From: Chamaelirium japonicum
Lineage: Eukaryota; Streptophyta; Magnoliopsida; Liliales; Melanthiaceae
Assembly: GCA_947650365.1 (NCBI GenBank)
Contig: OX393555.1
Coordinates: 14,277,550-14,341,549, forward strand
Length of the DNA: 64,000 nt
Reading direction: 5' to 3'
In this document: one piece after another, positions 14,501 through 23,195 of the stretch
Numbering within the stretch: position 1 is the first letter of the stretch
Layout of the letters: the number at the start of each line of letters is the position of its first letter
The notes under the pieces: generated by a model
Told to the model about the DNA's origin: nothing
The model's database searches: none
Seen by the model: the letters and a program-made list of their open reading frames with translations, nothing else
Position numbers and translations under genes: made by a program

Positions 14501-14854
14501 CTTGCTGCTACGCTACTCTGGAAGCACCTTCAGTTGTACTCCTCGGTAAGAAATACGGTCTCATGTAGTCTTAGGGTCTAGCACTTCATCTGATTCCCGT
14601 GCTCAATGCCATATCGGTTTCCTTGGTACAGACGAAGAAACTCTTCCCTTCAGGGTTTTACGTTTTCATGAGGTACCCCCCCCCCTCTCCCGCGAACCTG
14701 TACTGTAAATTCAAGAACACATCTAATGCATGAAAAATTCTCTTCTTTACTCGATGGCAGTGCGGTGATGCTCTGTTTCTACTCTTACGTGCTGATCGCC
14801 GGAGGAAACCCGCCACCAAAGAAGAAATCGGCAGCAGCGACTCAACTGTCATAA
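4134..14854 (+). CDS. Plastid fatty-acid-export-like protein (FAX/Tmemb_14 family), six exons
   Basis: Predicted exons are 4134-4298, 12532-12769, 13711-13878, 14499-14545, 14632-14672 and 14761-14854. All introns are GT-AG, the frame stays open, and the total is 753 nt (250 residues plus stop). Exon 2 ends in an AKIHDFCxGIPFG-type motif. Exon 3 encodes the glycine-rich membrane helices (GGVVFFGGLVGFFFSRN, then a second helix ending LKVWRKG and a FILGQA motif). The last exon ends with a YVLIAGGNPPPKK motif. This is the layout of plant FAX1-type Tmemb_14 proteins, which export fatty acids across the plastid inner envelope. The usual length is about 225-240 residues, so 250 is plausible. Exons 2-6 are strongly supported. 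Exon 1, with an N-terminus like a plastid transit peptide, is assigned because both sides of the 8.2-kb intron are phase 0. The intron is full of transposons and a PPR pseudogene. Confidence 0.75.
4299..5134 (+). other. Start of long intron 1, nothing recognised
   Basis: Intronic sequence follows the putative donor. A GC-rich patch (4335-4480) has repeated 'cttcggcg' and 'gcacgca' motifs. The rest is AT-rich without coding signs. Confidence 0.35.
5135..5284. mobile_element. Small inverted-repeat (MITE-like) element
   Basis: The ends are CAGATCTCCTCCA and its inverse TGGAGGAGATCTG, enclosing about 125 bp without coding capacity. A similarly built element of about 170 bp lies at 52674-52843; both hold a shared 'cagccacatg' motif and have an XYYAGATCTCC-type end. 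It sits in intron 1 of the FAX-like gene. The superfamily is not determined. Confidence 0.5.
5810..6245 (+). repeat. Degenerate tandem repeat, unit about 77 bp, three copies
   Basis: Three related units start near 5810, 5917 and 6178. Each runs 'cccgtycgccctcccacgat' ... 'ctgtcaacc' ... 'cacatcrgacggctgtgatctgtgaca'. The third unit is separated by unrelated sequence. They are noncoding and inside the long intron. Confidence 0.5.
6300..6945 (+). other. Intronic stretch, nothing recognised
   Basis: This is AT-rich sequence with no long open frame or recognisable motif. A short, moderately coding-like patch near 6630-6720 cannot be assigned to any family. Confidence 0.3.
6946..7767. mobile_element. 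Non-autonomous element with GGTTCAAAAT terminal inverted repeats
   Basis: The left end begins GGTTCAAAAT and the right end closes ATTTTGAACC. Both flanks carry 'cgaaat' and 'aatatttc' motifs in inverse orientation (6955-7010 and 7680-7760). The flanks have similar 9-mers (TGCATGTTA and TGCCTGTTA), which would suit a Mutator-type target duplication with one mismatch, but they are not immediately adjacent to the ends. No transposase is visible. Confidence 0.4.
7768..8619 (+). other. Intronic stretch, nothing recognised
   Basis: Mixed-composition sequence with an internal short repeat 'ggggtctaatcatcca' near 8080-8135. No gene or element boundary was found. Confidence 0.3.
8620..10985 (+). pseudogene. 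Decayed pentatricopeptide-repeat (PPR) gene split by a hAT element
   Basis: PPR-type peptide blocks are visible in changing frames: KGLHAHLVVLG (about 8628), AQKLLDVMPQNN...LPWNILI (about 8727), AIEIFLQMHQEGFVV (about 9137), GNKIHVHALK (about 9237), then after the insertion ARDEWAWNALI (about 10517), FTSLLVGCVHNGLLKEGL (about 10637) and MPIEPNIGVWRTLLS (about 10819). The last is the E-motif region of plant organelle RNA-editing or -processing PPR proteins. Several frameshifts and stops, plus a 1147-bp hAT insertion, show that it is dead. The family acts in plastid or mitochondrial RNA metabolism. The copy lies inside the long intron of the FAX-like gene. Confidence 0.75.
9268..10414. mobile_element. 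Non-autonomous hAT element with exact 8-bp target duplication
   Basis: The element starts CATAGTCACAAA and ends with the exact inverse TTTGTGACTATG. It is flanked on both sides by CTAAAAAC (9260-9267 and 10415-10422), the 8-bp duplication typical of hAT transposition. Removing it rejoins the PPR reading (HALK ... TSYTSNTKV). The interior has telomere-like or 5'-UTR-like 'aaaccctagcc' motifs and a purine-rich duplicated unit around 9960-10110. A 149-codon open frame at 9820-10269 shows no transposase features and probably reflects the GC-rich composition. Confidence 0.85.
10999..11330 (+). pseudogene. Copia retrotransposon RNase H remnant
   Basis: The translation reads KRILRYIKCTKSYGIKY, YADIYWARFIDDRKKYIGI and, after a frame change, SAEA-YISATNATCEAIWIRR. 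This is the RT-to-RNase H junction and RNase H region of Ty1/Copia polyproteins. The catalytic part is eroded by substitutions and at least two frame changes. No LTR is seen next to it, so this is an old fragment. Confidence 0.8.
11483..11552. repeat. (AT)n microsatellite
   Basis: About 70 bp of pure TA dinucleotide abuts the left end of the palindromic element. A shorter TA run flanks its right end. Confidence 0.9.
11551..11955. mobile_element. Long-arm palindromic MITE inserted in a TA tract
   Basis: Two arms of about 190 bp are inversely repeated around a centre near 11753. The left arm includes 'gaatttggtgagggtg' and 'gtcatcaaatg'; the right arm carries their inverses. The outer ends are ATGAGGGCTGTTACG and the near-inverse CTATAACATTCCTCAT. 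TA repeats flank both sides, suggesting TA target preference (Tc1/mariner or similar). The transcript would fold into one long hairpin. There is no coding capacity. Confidence 0.75.
13025..13350. mobile_element. MITE in intron 2 of the FAX-like gene
   Basis: The left end AGGGAGTGTTTGGTTTG and the right end CAATCAAATACACCCTT are near-inverse. The interior is AT-rich and noncoding, with 'tgggccccactgg'. Such GTGTTTGG-ended miniature elements are common in plant introns. Confidence 0.6.
13352..13556. mobile_element. Second MITE, directly adjacent, intron 2
   Basis: The left end reads GGCCTTGTTTGTATTTTCCA followed by GCAGTAAAG. The right end is the near-inverse (ctttactgctggtaaatacc, then aacagg). 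The element is about 205 bp with no coding capacity, and abuts the previous MITE. Confidence 0.65.
14179..14294. mobile_element. Small inverted-repeat element in intron 3
   Basis: The arms AATGCTCTGCAGCCC and GGGCTGCAAAGCATT enclose about 85 bp that itself contains partly inverse 'ggtacaggat' and 'ctgtacagg'. It is a hairpin-forming MITE-like insertion between exons 3 and 4 of the FAX-like gene. Confidence 0.5.
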
Positions 14855-15235
14855 TCACCGAATAAGTTTGTTTTCAGTAAAACCTTGTTCGGCTTTCGAT
14901 ATGCTTTGTATACATATGTTATGTTTTTTGCTGAGAGATAGACCAATGTTTGTGTTGTTGAAGACCCACTTGCATGAGGATGTATTGCATGGAAGTATCA
15001 ATGCATCCAAAGTTAGCACTAAAGCTAAGTGAAATGTTATGTAATGTTAACAGAGCTCTGCCTTTTAGATTATAGTGTAATGCAGTTAACTCCATTGGAC
15101 CATGCTCTTTGATACACATTTTCATGTTTTTAGATTTTTCGTTGCTCCCTTGGGAGAAATCTGTGGTATTCTATGTTTTTCTTGGAAGTTGGAACTCCGA
15201 GGAAATGGGCCCACTTCTCCCATGTTCCTTTCATT
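14855..15235 (+). other. 3' flank of the FAX-like gene
   Basis: AT-rich sequence follows the TAA stop; the first 200-250 bp is the likely 3' UTR. No clear single poly(A) signal stands out. No other gene is seen. Confidence 0.4.
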
Positions 15236-15450
15236 AGACCTGTGGATGAGGGTAACGCAGGCCGACTCCGCCTCCACCTGTTCCGTGCAGGACTATGCCC
15301 ACCTCTGTCGTTTGCATCCGTCACCAGCCCCATACAATTCACTGCCTCCTCCTCCTCCCTCCTACACTCGACAGTTTCAGGCCGAATCTAAGGCCGAATC
15401 TATACACTCTGCATCCGGCCATGGGAGATTGAGTGAGGAGATAGAGTGAA
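15236..15450 (+). repeat. Dispersed repeat family R1, copy 1 (degenerate)
   Basis: It shares blocks with 16455-16745 and, inverted, 33640-33930: 'gcatccg', 'agccccatacaat', 'cactgcctcctc', 'cctacactcgac' and 'ggccgaatct'. No terminal inverted repeats were recognised. The family could be a SINE- or LTR-derived fragment. Confidence 0.45.
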
Positions 15451-15794
15451 GAGATAGAATGAAGAGGAATATTGTCCGCTCGGCCTCGGATCGATCAGTA
15501 TGTTTTCCTTGGTGGAGCAAAAATTGATTTCTTTCACTCACCCGTGGAAGAATTTGATTTCTGCAGGTGGATTAGTTTCTGCTTAATTATGGAGTAAAAA
15601 GAAGAGAGAAAATTAACCCATTTCAACAAGTGGATTCGTTTCTGCTGTTATTTCTGTTCAAAAGAATACAACGAATTATTGCAAGAAAAAAAAAAAAAAC
15701 ATGGATTTGCGATGCGCATTTCCTTATTAGCAAATTAAAAAGATTAAGAAATATATTTTGTAGAAGCGTATATCAGTTTTCATAAAACTTAGCA

Positions 15795-16425
15795 GGAAGC
15801 TAGGGTTGTTCAAAAACCGACCCGAACTGGCAAACCGAACCGAAACTGAGTTAAAATTTACCGGACAAACTGAACCGAATTAATTGATTAAATCGGTTCC
15901 GTTTTCGGTTTTCCGGTATAGGTAACCGAACTGAAAAACCGAAAACCTAATCCTTTATATATAAAGCCTTTTCGATAAAACCCTAAACCATCTGTTGTCT
16001 CTCCTAGTATGTGGTGGCCTCGTATCCCCTCACACCATCGGATTGTTTCCCCTAATTCGATCACAGCCCTCGCGAGGCCGTGTGGAATTAGGCTTTCCGC
16101 CTATTTATGCCGGTTTGGATCCGTGGATGGGCACGGAAGCGCTGTAGACTCAGTCGCCGGATCTAGGGCTGGGTGCTGGATCGATAATTTTCTAAGGTTT
16201 GGCTACTATTTGGGCCGGGGAGAAGGCCTGGGAATTGATGTTTCTCACCGGTGGAGGGGGATCGGAGCTTGAAAGCCTTGAATGAAACAAGTTGGTGAAA
16301 ACCGAGATCGAACCGAAAACCGATCACATCGAACCGTCAAAAACCGACAATTACGATTTTGGTTTTGGCTTTTTGAAAAGAAAAAAAAAAAAATCAAAAC
16401 CAACACCCAAACCAACCGACAAGAC
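15795..16425. mobile_element. hAT-like non-autonomous element rich in CGAACCG/CGGTTTT
   Basis: It starts 'ctagggttgttcaaaaaccg' and consists of many aaccg/cggtt motifs in both orientations. Similar motifs reappear at 16300-16425 after a GC-rich middle. The right terminus is eroded by an A-rich tract. It resembles plant miniature elements that begin GGGTTGTTCAAAACC, but no target duplication could be fixed. Confidence 0.45.
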
Positions 16426-16454
16426 TAATGCTCACCCCGACAAGACTAATGCGC

Positions 16455-16745
16455 CCCCATTGCTTTTATTTATGGGTGGGGCTATACCACTACACATATT
16501 ATGGCAGCATATTTTACAAAAAAGAAAAGAAAAAAGACCCACCCTAGGCCTGGATGAGAGCAACTAAGGCTGTTGCCTTTGCTTGTTCCGTTCAGGATGC
16601 CGCCCGGCCACCTCTGCAGTCCGCATCCGCCTCTGACCCCATACAATGCATTGCCTCCTCTTCCTCCTACACTCGACACTTTTAGGCCGAGATGCTACAC
16701 TATGCATTCGGCCATAGGAGGTCGAGTGCATAGGTGATGAAGACC
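16455..16745 (+). repeat. Dispersed repeat family R1, copy 2
   Basis: This is the best-preserved forward copy. It runs 'ttatttatgggtggggctat', 'cacatattatggcagcat', a purine-rich spacer, 'gccgcccggccacctctgca', 'cctacactcgacac' and 'gcattcggccataggaggtc'. The same order occurs inverted at 33640-33930. Confidence 0.6.
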
Positions 16746-16852
16746 TGATCAGCACCTTCAGTTCGTATCCGTTTGGGACTTGTTAGACGTTATTTCAGTT
16801 TTTGGCCGTTTTTCCCTGTTTTTGGCCTTATGTCAGCATTTAGTTTTATTTC

Positions 16853-17986
16853 TGTTCTTGCCCAGTTCATGGGGGATGTCCATGATCTCATCCGAGGGCT
16901 TTTCGGATTGAATCCGGGTCTTCTCGGGTGAGTTTCAGCATGATATTAATAAAATTATAGGTGTGTGTGTTTGCGGGGCACCGACGGACGAGATTAGATC
17001 TCGAAACCGACGGTTAGATGGCGAAATAACTTAAATTTGATGATGTGGCATCAATTGGGCTTCAATTAGGGCTATGTGGGCTTCAATTAGGGCTTTTCCG
17101 TCCCTTGCTCGTGCGGAAACCGAGCCAATCCGCCCCCTCTTCCGTCCCCTAACTTCTCTCTCTCTTTTCCCCTTATTTCTCTCTCTTTTCCTTTCCTTTT
17201 TTGGCCCATTGCATCCCCACCATTCCCCCTTGATTTCCCTTTGATCTTGGCCATCCAAAAAGAAACCCTAGTTCTACAAAAAGGGGAAGATTGAAGGAGA
17301 TTTCAGATTTTGATATTTGCTGAATTTCGTGTCTCTTCGTGAGCGCTTCCGGGTGAGACTCAAGTCCCCGATCCTCGCCGATTCCACGACTTCGCCTCGT
17401 GAAGGCTTTGGGCTTCGTTTTCCGAAGGTTCCGGCTTCTCCCGACGTCCGGCCTTGCTCCGTGTGCAGGATCGTCGGCGCATCCTTGCAATCGACCCACG
17501 GCGGGAAACCCCAGGCAGTATCTTTCCTTTTTCCTTTTATTTTCCCATCGCATCCGCTTCGTTTTCATTAGTTTCCATTGCCTCCGCTCCGCATCGCAGC
17601 CATAACCGGTCTTTTCATTGATAGTTGAAGCCTAATAACGTGCCTAATCATCTGATTTGATATATTTAGTCTGTCGGTTACCTCTGCAAGCATCCATAGC
17701 CCTTTTCTTTTATAAAATCTGATGCATGCCTGTCTTGCAATTTTAATATCTTCTGCTGTGATTGCAATTTTAAAATCTGTTTTTGTGGTGATAGTGCATC
17801 TTTATTGTTAAGTCTGAAACCCGTTTCATGTTGATTGCATAGACTTTCTATTACTACGTGAGATAACTGTGTTTGCTGTCCTTTTTAGGCTTATTGCGCT
17901 ATATTGATAACTAAACCCTAGTCATTGACCAAAGGAAACCCTAAAAGGGTTCAGGATTGTAGTGCGCCTTATTGGTGCCTGCATCA
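16853..17986 (+). repeat. 5' LTR of the non-autonomous element
   Basis: Its first 700 bp or so is nearly identical to the right LTR; from about 17590 onward similarity falls sharply. It includes a long pyrimidine-rich block (17130-17200) and 'ccctagttctacaaaaagg'. Confidence 0.8.
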
Positions 17987-17989
17987 AGT

Positions 17990-18001
17990 TGGTATCAGAG
18001 C
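17990..18001 (+). other. Primer-binding site, tRNA-iMet type
   Basis: TGGTATCAGAGC lies 3 nt downstream of the left LTR. This is the standard plant initiator-methionine primer-binding site and supports the LTR assignment and the plus orientation. Confidence 0.85.
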
Positions 18002-18147
18002 TCGAAAGAACCTGTTCGGGTTTCTTTTGAGTGCTGAATTTCAGCAAACCCTAATCTTTTCTTTGCTGATTTTGCATAGGTCATCGTCTTGCGTGCTTGA
18101 TTTGCATTTAGTGTTAGGTTTACGTCTAGCGTTAGGATTTGCATTTC

Positions 18148-19290
18148 TGTTCTTGCCCAGTTCATGGGGGATGTCCATGATCTCATCCGAGGGCTTTTCG
18201 GATTGAATCCGGGTCTTCTCGGGTGAGTTTCAGCATGATATTAATAAAATTATGGGTGTGTGTGTTTGCGGGGCACCGACGGACGAGATTAGATCTCGAA
18301 ACCGACGGTTAGATGGCGAAATAACTTAAATTTGATGATGTGGCATCAATTGGGCTTCAATTAGGGCTATGTGGGCTTCAATTAGGGCTTTTCCGTCCCT
18401 TGCTCGTGCGGAAACCGAGCCAATCCGCCCCCTCTTCCGTCCCCTAACTTCTCTCTCTCTTTTCCCCTTATTTCTCTCTCTTTTCCTTTCCTTTTTTGGC
18501 CCATTGCATCCCCACCATTCCCCCTTGATTTCCCTTTGATCTTGGCCATCCAAAAAGAAACCCTAGTTCTACAAAAAGGGGAAGATTGAAGGAGATTTCA
18601 GATTTTTGATAGTTGCTGAATTTCGTGTCTCTTCGTGAGCGCTTCCGGGTGAGACTCAAGTCCCCGATCCTCGCCGATTCCACGACTTCGCCTCGTGAAG
18701 GCTTTGGGCTTCGTTTTCCGAAGGTTCCGGCTTCTCCCGACGTCCGGCCTTGCTCCGTGTGCGGGATCATCGGCGCATCCTCGCAATCGACCCACGGCGG
18801 GAAACCCCAGGCAGTATCTTTTCTTTCCTTTATCTTTCCCTTCGCATCCGCCCCATTTTTCATCCGTTTCCATTGCCTCCGCTCCGCATCGCAGCCCTAC
18901 TTGTCCTATTTTATTATTAGTTGAAGCCATAACGTTTGCCCTTTATTATAATCGTCATCTTTCGTCTGCCGGTAACCCTAGCAAGCATCCGTAGCTATTT
19001 TCTTTTATAAAATCTGATGCAAGCCTGTTATTCTATTTCAATATTTACTGCTGCGATTTAACCCTTTTATGTGCTGAATTTTAGTTATTGTGATAATATT
19101 GCCTTTTACTGTTAGATCTGAAATCTGTTTTATGTTGATGTCATATCCCTTTAATTCTGCGTGAAGTAACTCCTGATTGCTGTCCTTTTGAGGCATATAG
19201 CGTTATATTGATAAACAAACCCTAGTAATTGACCAAGGAAAACCCTAAAAGGGTTCAGGATTGTAGTGTGCCTTATTGGTGCCTGCATCA
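18148..19290 (+). repeat. 3' LTR of the non-autonomous element
   Basis: It matches the left LTR from TGTTCTTG to GCATCA. Only a handful of changes occur up to about 18885, followed by many substitutions and small indels to the end. Confidence 0.8.
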
Positions 19291-19401
19291 ATAGGTGTCC
19301 CTGATCATTATACTGCCCCTAGTAACAGTGTGAATAACCAGACCCATTATTTATTTTTGTTTTTGGTTAAAGAATTGCTTGGATGAGCCAGTTGGGCTCA
19401 T

Positions 19402-19402
<1 letters not shown>

Positions 19403-19454
<52 letters not shown>
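19403..19454. repeat. (CT)n microsatellite
   Basis: About 52 bp of CT repeat directly precedes 'gtgggtgcttccaagg' and the TIR element. Confidence 0.9.
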
Positions 19455-19457
<3 letters not shown>

Positions 19458-19482
19458 GGTGCTTCCAAGGTAAAAAAAAAAA

Positions 19483-20212
19483 GAGAATTTTCCCAAAGTG
19501 ACCACCAGGTTTGTCGTATTGCTCAAACTTATAAAGCCTGAAAAAGTTACTTTTTTTACCACCTACACGTGCTGATTCAGTGGCACGAGTGTTTTATGAC
19601 TTTTTCTGACAATTTTGCCCTGAACAACAGCAAAAACATTGCTTAAGTAATTTTATGTCTGGTTTACGTCGGGTTACGTCGAGTTTACGTCGATGAAGAG
19701 GTTCCGGCAAGGTTCCGGTGATGAAGATGTTTCGGCGAGCTTCCGACGATGATGAGGTTCTGGCAGGGTTCTAAAGAGATTCCGACGATGAAGAGGTTCC
19801 AGCGAGATTCCGGCGAAATGTAACGAAAATATAAACAAACGTAAAATTTGCATCGGGTTACGTCGGGTTTACCTCGATGAAGAGGTTCCGGCAAGGTTCT
19901 GGCGAGGTCCCGCGCATGGTTCTGGCGCCGGCAGAGTTCTGAAGAGACTCCGCGCTAGGTTTTGGCGAAGAAAAGGTTCCGACGAGGTTCCGGCGAAACG
20001 TAACGAAAACATAAACAAAATGTAACTAAACGTAAACAAACGTAAAATTTGCGTTTGGAACTCAACTAGTTTAACAAAATAAGAAATGATTCGCTATATT
20101 AAGGATATTTTTATCTAAATTTTTTTTGATGGTCATAAAAGTAATAATTTTGGGCTATGTACTTAGTTTGACCAATACGACAAACTTGGTGGTCAGTTTG
20201 GAAAAATCTTTA
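19483..20212 (+). mobile_element. TIR element with internal GAGGTTCCGGCGA minisatellite, copy 1
   Basis: The left end carries 'ttttcccaaagtgaccacca' followed by 'ggtttgtcgtattgctcaaact'; the right end carries their near-inverse (20138-20205). Inside, 19690-19990 is a degenerate tandem array of 'gaggttccggcga' and 'gatgaagag' units bounded by 'acgtcgggttacgtc'. No transposase is visible. A second copy lies inverted at 32712-33396. Flanking sequence outside the TIRs (CT tract, 'tgctgccaacggtc', 'cgtcaccgttgtgcacgcac') is shared too, so duplication may have carried more than the element. Confidence 0.65.
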
Positions 20213-20884
20213 AAAAAAATCACCCCCTCTTGTTCTTTTTCTTTCGCTGGGTGCTGCCAACGGTCAAATATTTTTTAGGCCTATAGAAACGTCACCGTTG
20301 TGCACGCACCCCAATAGGTGCTCCAACGCTTCAACGCTCCAACGTCACTAATGATGTAGCACAAATTTTCTCGATACCAAATATGATGCAAATGCGTGCG
20401 TGAGGAAAAAGAGGGGGGTGTCCTGTGTGGTCTCACTCTTTCCAGCGGGGTCATTTGCCTTGAAAAGTCCGTTAAGAATTTCAAATGAAAGTAATCAGTA
20501 TGGGGTAGGAATTTGGTTTTATAGGCCCTTAAAAATGAAGCGGAGATGGCCTAGATGGATCAGTCTTGTTCTGGACCTCGTATTAAAGTTTAATAATTCC
20601 TTCATTGCATACAATAGATATCATTAGTTTATTTTTGTTGTCATGAAATTTTTGATATCAAAATTCTCATTAATATGCATTACAGGGGGCAACCCAAGCT
20701 CAATCAGAGTGATAAAACCCTCTCAACCATAACCCAACCCCGATCCAACCCACTAACTCTACCCAACCCAAGCTCATATATATATATATAGTAGTGATAC
20801 ATTGCGGCGGGTATCATGCGGGCTTAACGTGCGGCCACCCCCTTCGGGGCTTAACTCTACCCAACCCCAGCTCATATATGTATT
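20213..20884 (+). other. Intergenic; minisatellite motif copy and repeat debris
   Basis: At 20245-20335 there is one copy of the 'ggtgctgccaacggtc' motif and the 'tagaaacgtcaccgttgtgc' block that are tandemly repeated at 28.28-28.9 kb. At 20690-20880 are 'caacccaagctc' repeats typical of eroded plant miniature elements. No gene is seen. Confidence 0.4.
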
Positions 20885-21268
20885 TTGCTCTGTTATTTTC
20901 AAAACTTTCAAGAAGTATTAAAATAAGCACTACCTGATCTCAAATTCATATAGATATCTTTCATTGAATTTCTTTTCTAGATTTCCCTTCTTGTGTGGGT
21001 TTGGGAAAAAGGATCCATGCAGGTGACAGATTGCCTATACTCAACTTGGGTTCGGTTGTGTTCGGGTTGCAGAACCCGAATTCAATTCGGATTGAAGTTT
21101 TCCATCCGAATCCAACCTGGCTTTTAAAAAAGCGAATTCAAACCCAGCCCATACACCCATCCATTTAAGTCATCCCTAAATTCAGCTGTCACTGTTACTA
21201 AACTATTTGTCTTTGTCAAAGTATTACTATTATCATGTTTTTTCTTTATCGTCAGTGTCTGCTTGTTT
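20885..21268 (+). repeat. Direct duplication, left copy
   Basis: This stretch is repeated at 22811-23146. Both run from 'ttgctctgttattttcaaaa' through 'tttgggaaaaaggatccatg' to 'gtgtctgcttgtttaaatt'. The left copy has about 55 bp more near 20910-20960. The right copy passes directly into the UPL-like fragment. Confidence 0.75.
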
Positions 21269-21917
21269 AAATTGAGGTTTTAACCAAAATGACCCTCAAC
21301 TAACCTATATTGTTCTAACTGACCCTAGGTTTCAAAGTTTTACTTTTATGACCTTTTTTTTTTTTTTTGACAACTTTGCCCCCGTGAATATAAGGTAAGT
21401 GCAGCTCAACGGTTTCTATTTTTTCTCTGAGTTTTTCACCCGTATCAAAGAGAAGAGAGGGAGGGAGAGAGGGAGGGAGGAAGAGATAAAGAGAAGAGAG
21501 AGAGAGAGAGGGAGGGAGAGATAGAGAGAGGAAGGGCACATCTTCTTGAGGCGGGAAAGCTATCTACAGCGGCAGAGGAGTAGGAGCATCGCCACCGGAC
21601 TACTCTCTCTCACCTGAGGAATGTGGAAACCCTTTGTGAGGAATTGATCTACAGCAGCAACATCGTCATCGGACCCCTTCTCTCTCATGGTCTCACCATT
21701 GGTATTTTTTCTCATTCTATTTCTCTTCAAATGCTATAATTTCTTTGAAATATTTTTAAAAAAAAGTATATAGGAAAATTATAGGGTATTTATTTATCTA
21801 TGAGCAAACATTTGTGTTGTATGGTTTCTTAATGTTATTTGTATAACCCATTTGTGGAATTATGGTACATGATTAAGCCTCTGCTTCATCTTACTCCAAT
21901 ATAGTTATATTTTTGTC

Positions 21918-22049
21918 GACCTTTGATATCGATTCTCTCAACATCCGGTGAAACTTTCTCTGACAATCACTTCGGGTGTTTTCATCCCGGCGTAGACGAA
22001 TGACTACATAATTACATGCTTCAACCCTAATCTCTAGGAACTCATTGAA
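21918..22049 (+). repeat. 132-bp direct repeat, left copy, flanking the DEK1-like fragment
   Basis: It matches 22626-22757 with a few substitutions, from 'gacctttgatatcgattctc' to 'ctctaggaactcattga'. With its partner it brackets a captured gene exon. Confidence 0.75.
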
Positions 22050-22176
22050 ATATTTCAATTGAGATATTTCAATTGAGATATTTCAAGAAATGTGGTATAG
22101 ATCCCTCAGTAAAATTATAGAGAACCACATAAAATAGCCTAAAGCAGCATTATTTAAGCACAAATACTCGACTTAC

Positions 22177-22435
22177 TGGCAAATATACCCGCACAAATAG
22201 CAGAAGAAATGGAGAACCGATATGTTGCAAACCACGGCACAATTGGCAACACAACAGTGATTAGCAAAGCAAGCGCTGAAGTTATTGCCCATCCAAGATA
22301 CAACGATGAAGCATAAGGAGAGTAAAAGTTTTTTTGATCTCCATCCCACCCTTTGTAGCCCAAGTCATCTAAAGGCTTTGTAGAAACTATTGCACCAAGG
22401 GATAAAACTGAACCAATATTAAAGCAAAGTTGTTT
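22177..22435 (-). pseudogene. Captured exon of a DEK1-like calpain gene (membrane region)
   Basis: The minus-strand translation reads VLSLGAIVSTKPLDDLGYK, then GWDGDQKNFYSPYASS, then two hydrophobic stretches including SALALLITVVLPIVPWFATY and RFSISSAICAGIFA. The exon ends at a good donor site (GCCA|GTAAGT, donor at 22171-22176). The sequence resembles the multi-pass membrane segment of plant DEK1, the calpain-type protease that sets epidermal cell fate. Only about 85 codons are present, with no calpain domain, so this is a gene fragment. The DEK1 assignment is from memory of the family and is likely but unproven. The fragment is opposite in strand to the neighbouring UPL-like fragment. Confidence 0.6.
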
Positions 22436-22625
22436 TTATTGATTACACATGTCACCAATACAATGAAATGCTTGGTAATCTAATGTGCTATTTAAAGAGG
22501 GCAATGCTTATAAGAAAACAAAATCCTGGGTTCCACTCTACAATATCACTTAAAATGAGAAATTTCATGTAATCAAAAGTCAAAATGCATGACCGAAAAG
22601 TTTAATCCAGGCTAAAGTTTCAGTA

Positions 22626-22757
22626 GACCTTCGATATCGATTCTCTCAACATCCGGTGAAACTTTCTCCGACAATCACTTTGGGTGTTTTCATCCCGATG
22701 TCGACGAATGACTACATAATTACATGCTTCAACCCTAATCTCTAGGAACCCATTGAA
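22626..22757 (+). repeat. 132-bp direct repeat, right copy
   Basis: Partner of 21918-22049; it lies on the other side of the captured DEK1-like exon. Confidence 0.75.
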
Positions 22758-22810
22758 TTGCTAAATCCTAAATCCCACATTCGGGAATGAGCTAAACATT
22801 CGGGAATGAA

Positions 22811-23146
22811 TTGCTCTGTTATTTTCAAAACTTTCATTGAATTTCTTTTCTAGATTTCCCTTCTTGTGTGGGTTTGGGAAAAAGGATCCATGCAGGTGAC
22901 AGATTGCCTATACTCAACTTGGGTTGGGTTCGGTTGTGTTCGGGTTGCAGAGCCCTCATTCAATTCGGATTGAAGTTTTCCATCCGAATCCAACCTGGCT
23001 TTTAAAAAAGCGAATTCAAACCCAGCCCATACACCCATCCATTTAAGTCATCCCTAAATTCAGCTGTCACTGTTACTAAACTATTTGTCTTTGTCAAAGT
23101 ATTACTACTATCATGTTTTTTCTTTATCGTCAGTGTCTGCTTGTTT
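22811..23146 (+). repeat. Direct duplication, right copy
   Basis: Near-copy of 20885-21268. It ends in 'ctgcttgtttaaatt' just before the UPL-like fragment begins, so it marks a junction of the rearrangement. Confidence 0.75.
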
Positions 23147-23195
23147 AAATTACCATTTTCTTGTCATTGCTTGTCTCTTTCTCATTTGCACTAGC

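Larger units (their letters stand above)
16853..19290 (+). mobile_element. Non-autonomous LTR element with long LTRs and a 161-bp interior
   Basis: Two direct repeats (16853-17986, 1134 bp; 18148-19290, 1143 bp) begin TGTTCTTGCCC and end GCCTGCATCA. A tRNA-iMet primer-binding site TGGTATCAGAGC starts 3 bp after the left repeat (17990-18001). Only 161 bp separates the LTRs, with no gag or pol and no obvious polypurine tract. No matching 5-bp target duplication is present at the outer ends. It is either a TRIM-like element with unusually long LTRs or a deletion derivative. Confidence 0.8.

Noticed and set aside
17031..18930. Duplicate frames of 75-131 codons in the LTRs at 17.0-17.6 and 18.3-18.9 kb
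   Set aside because: They lie wholly within LTR sequence and repeat only because the LTRs repeat; the composition is not protein-like.
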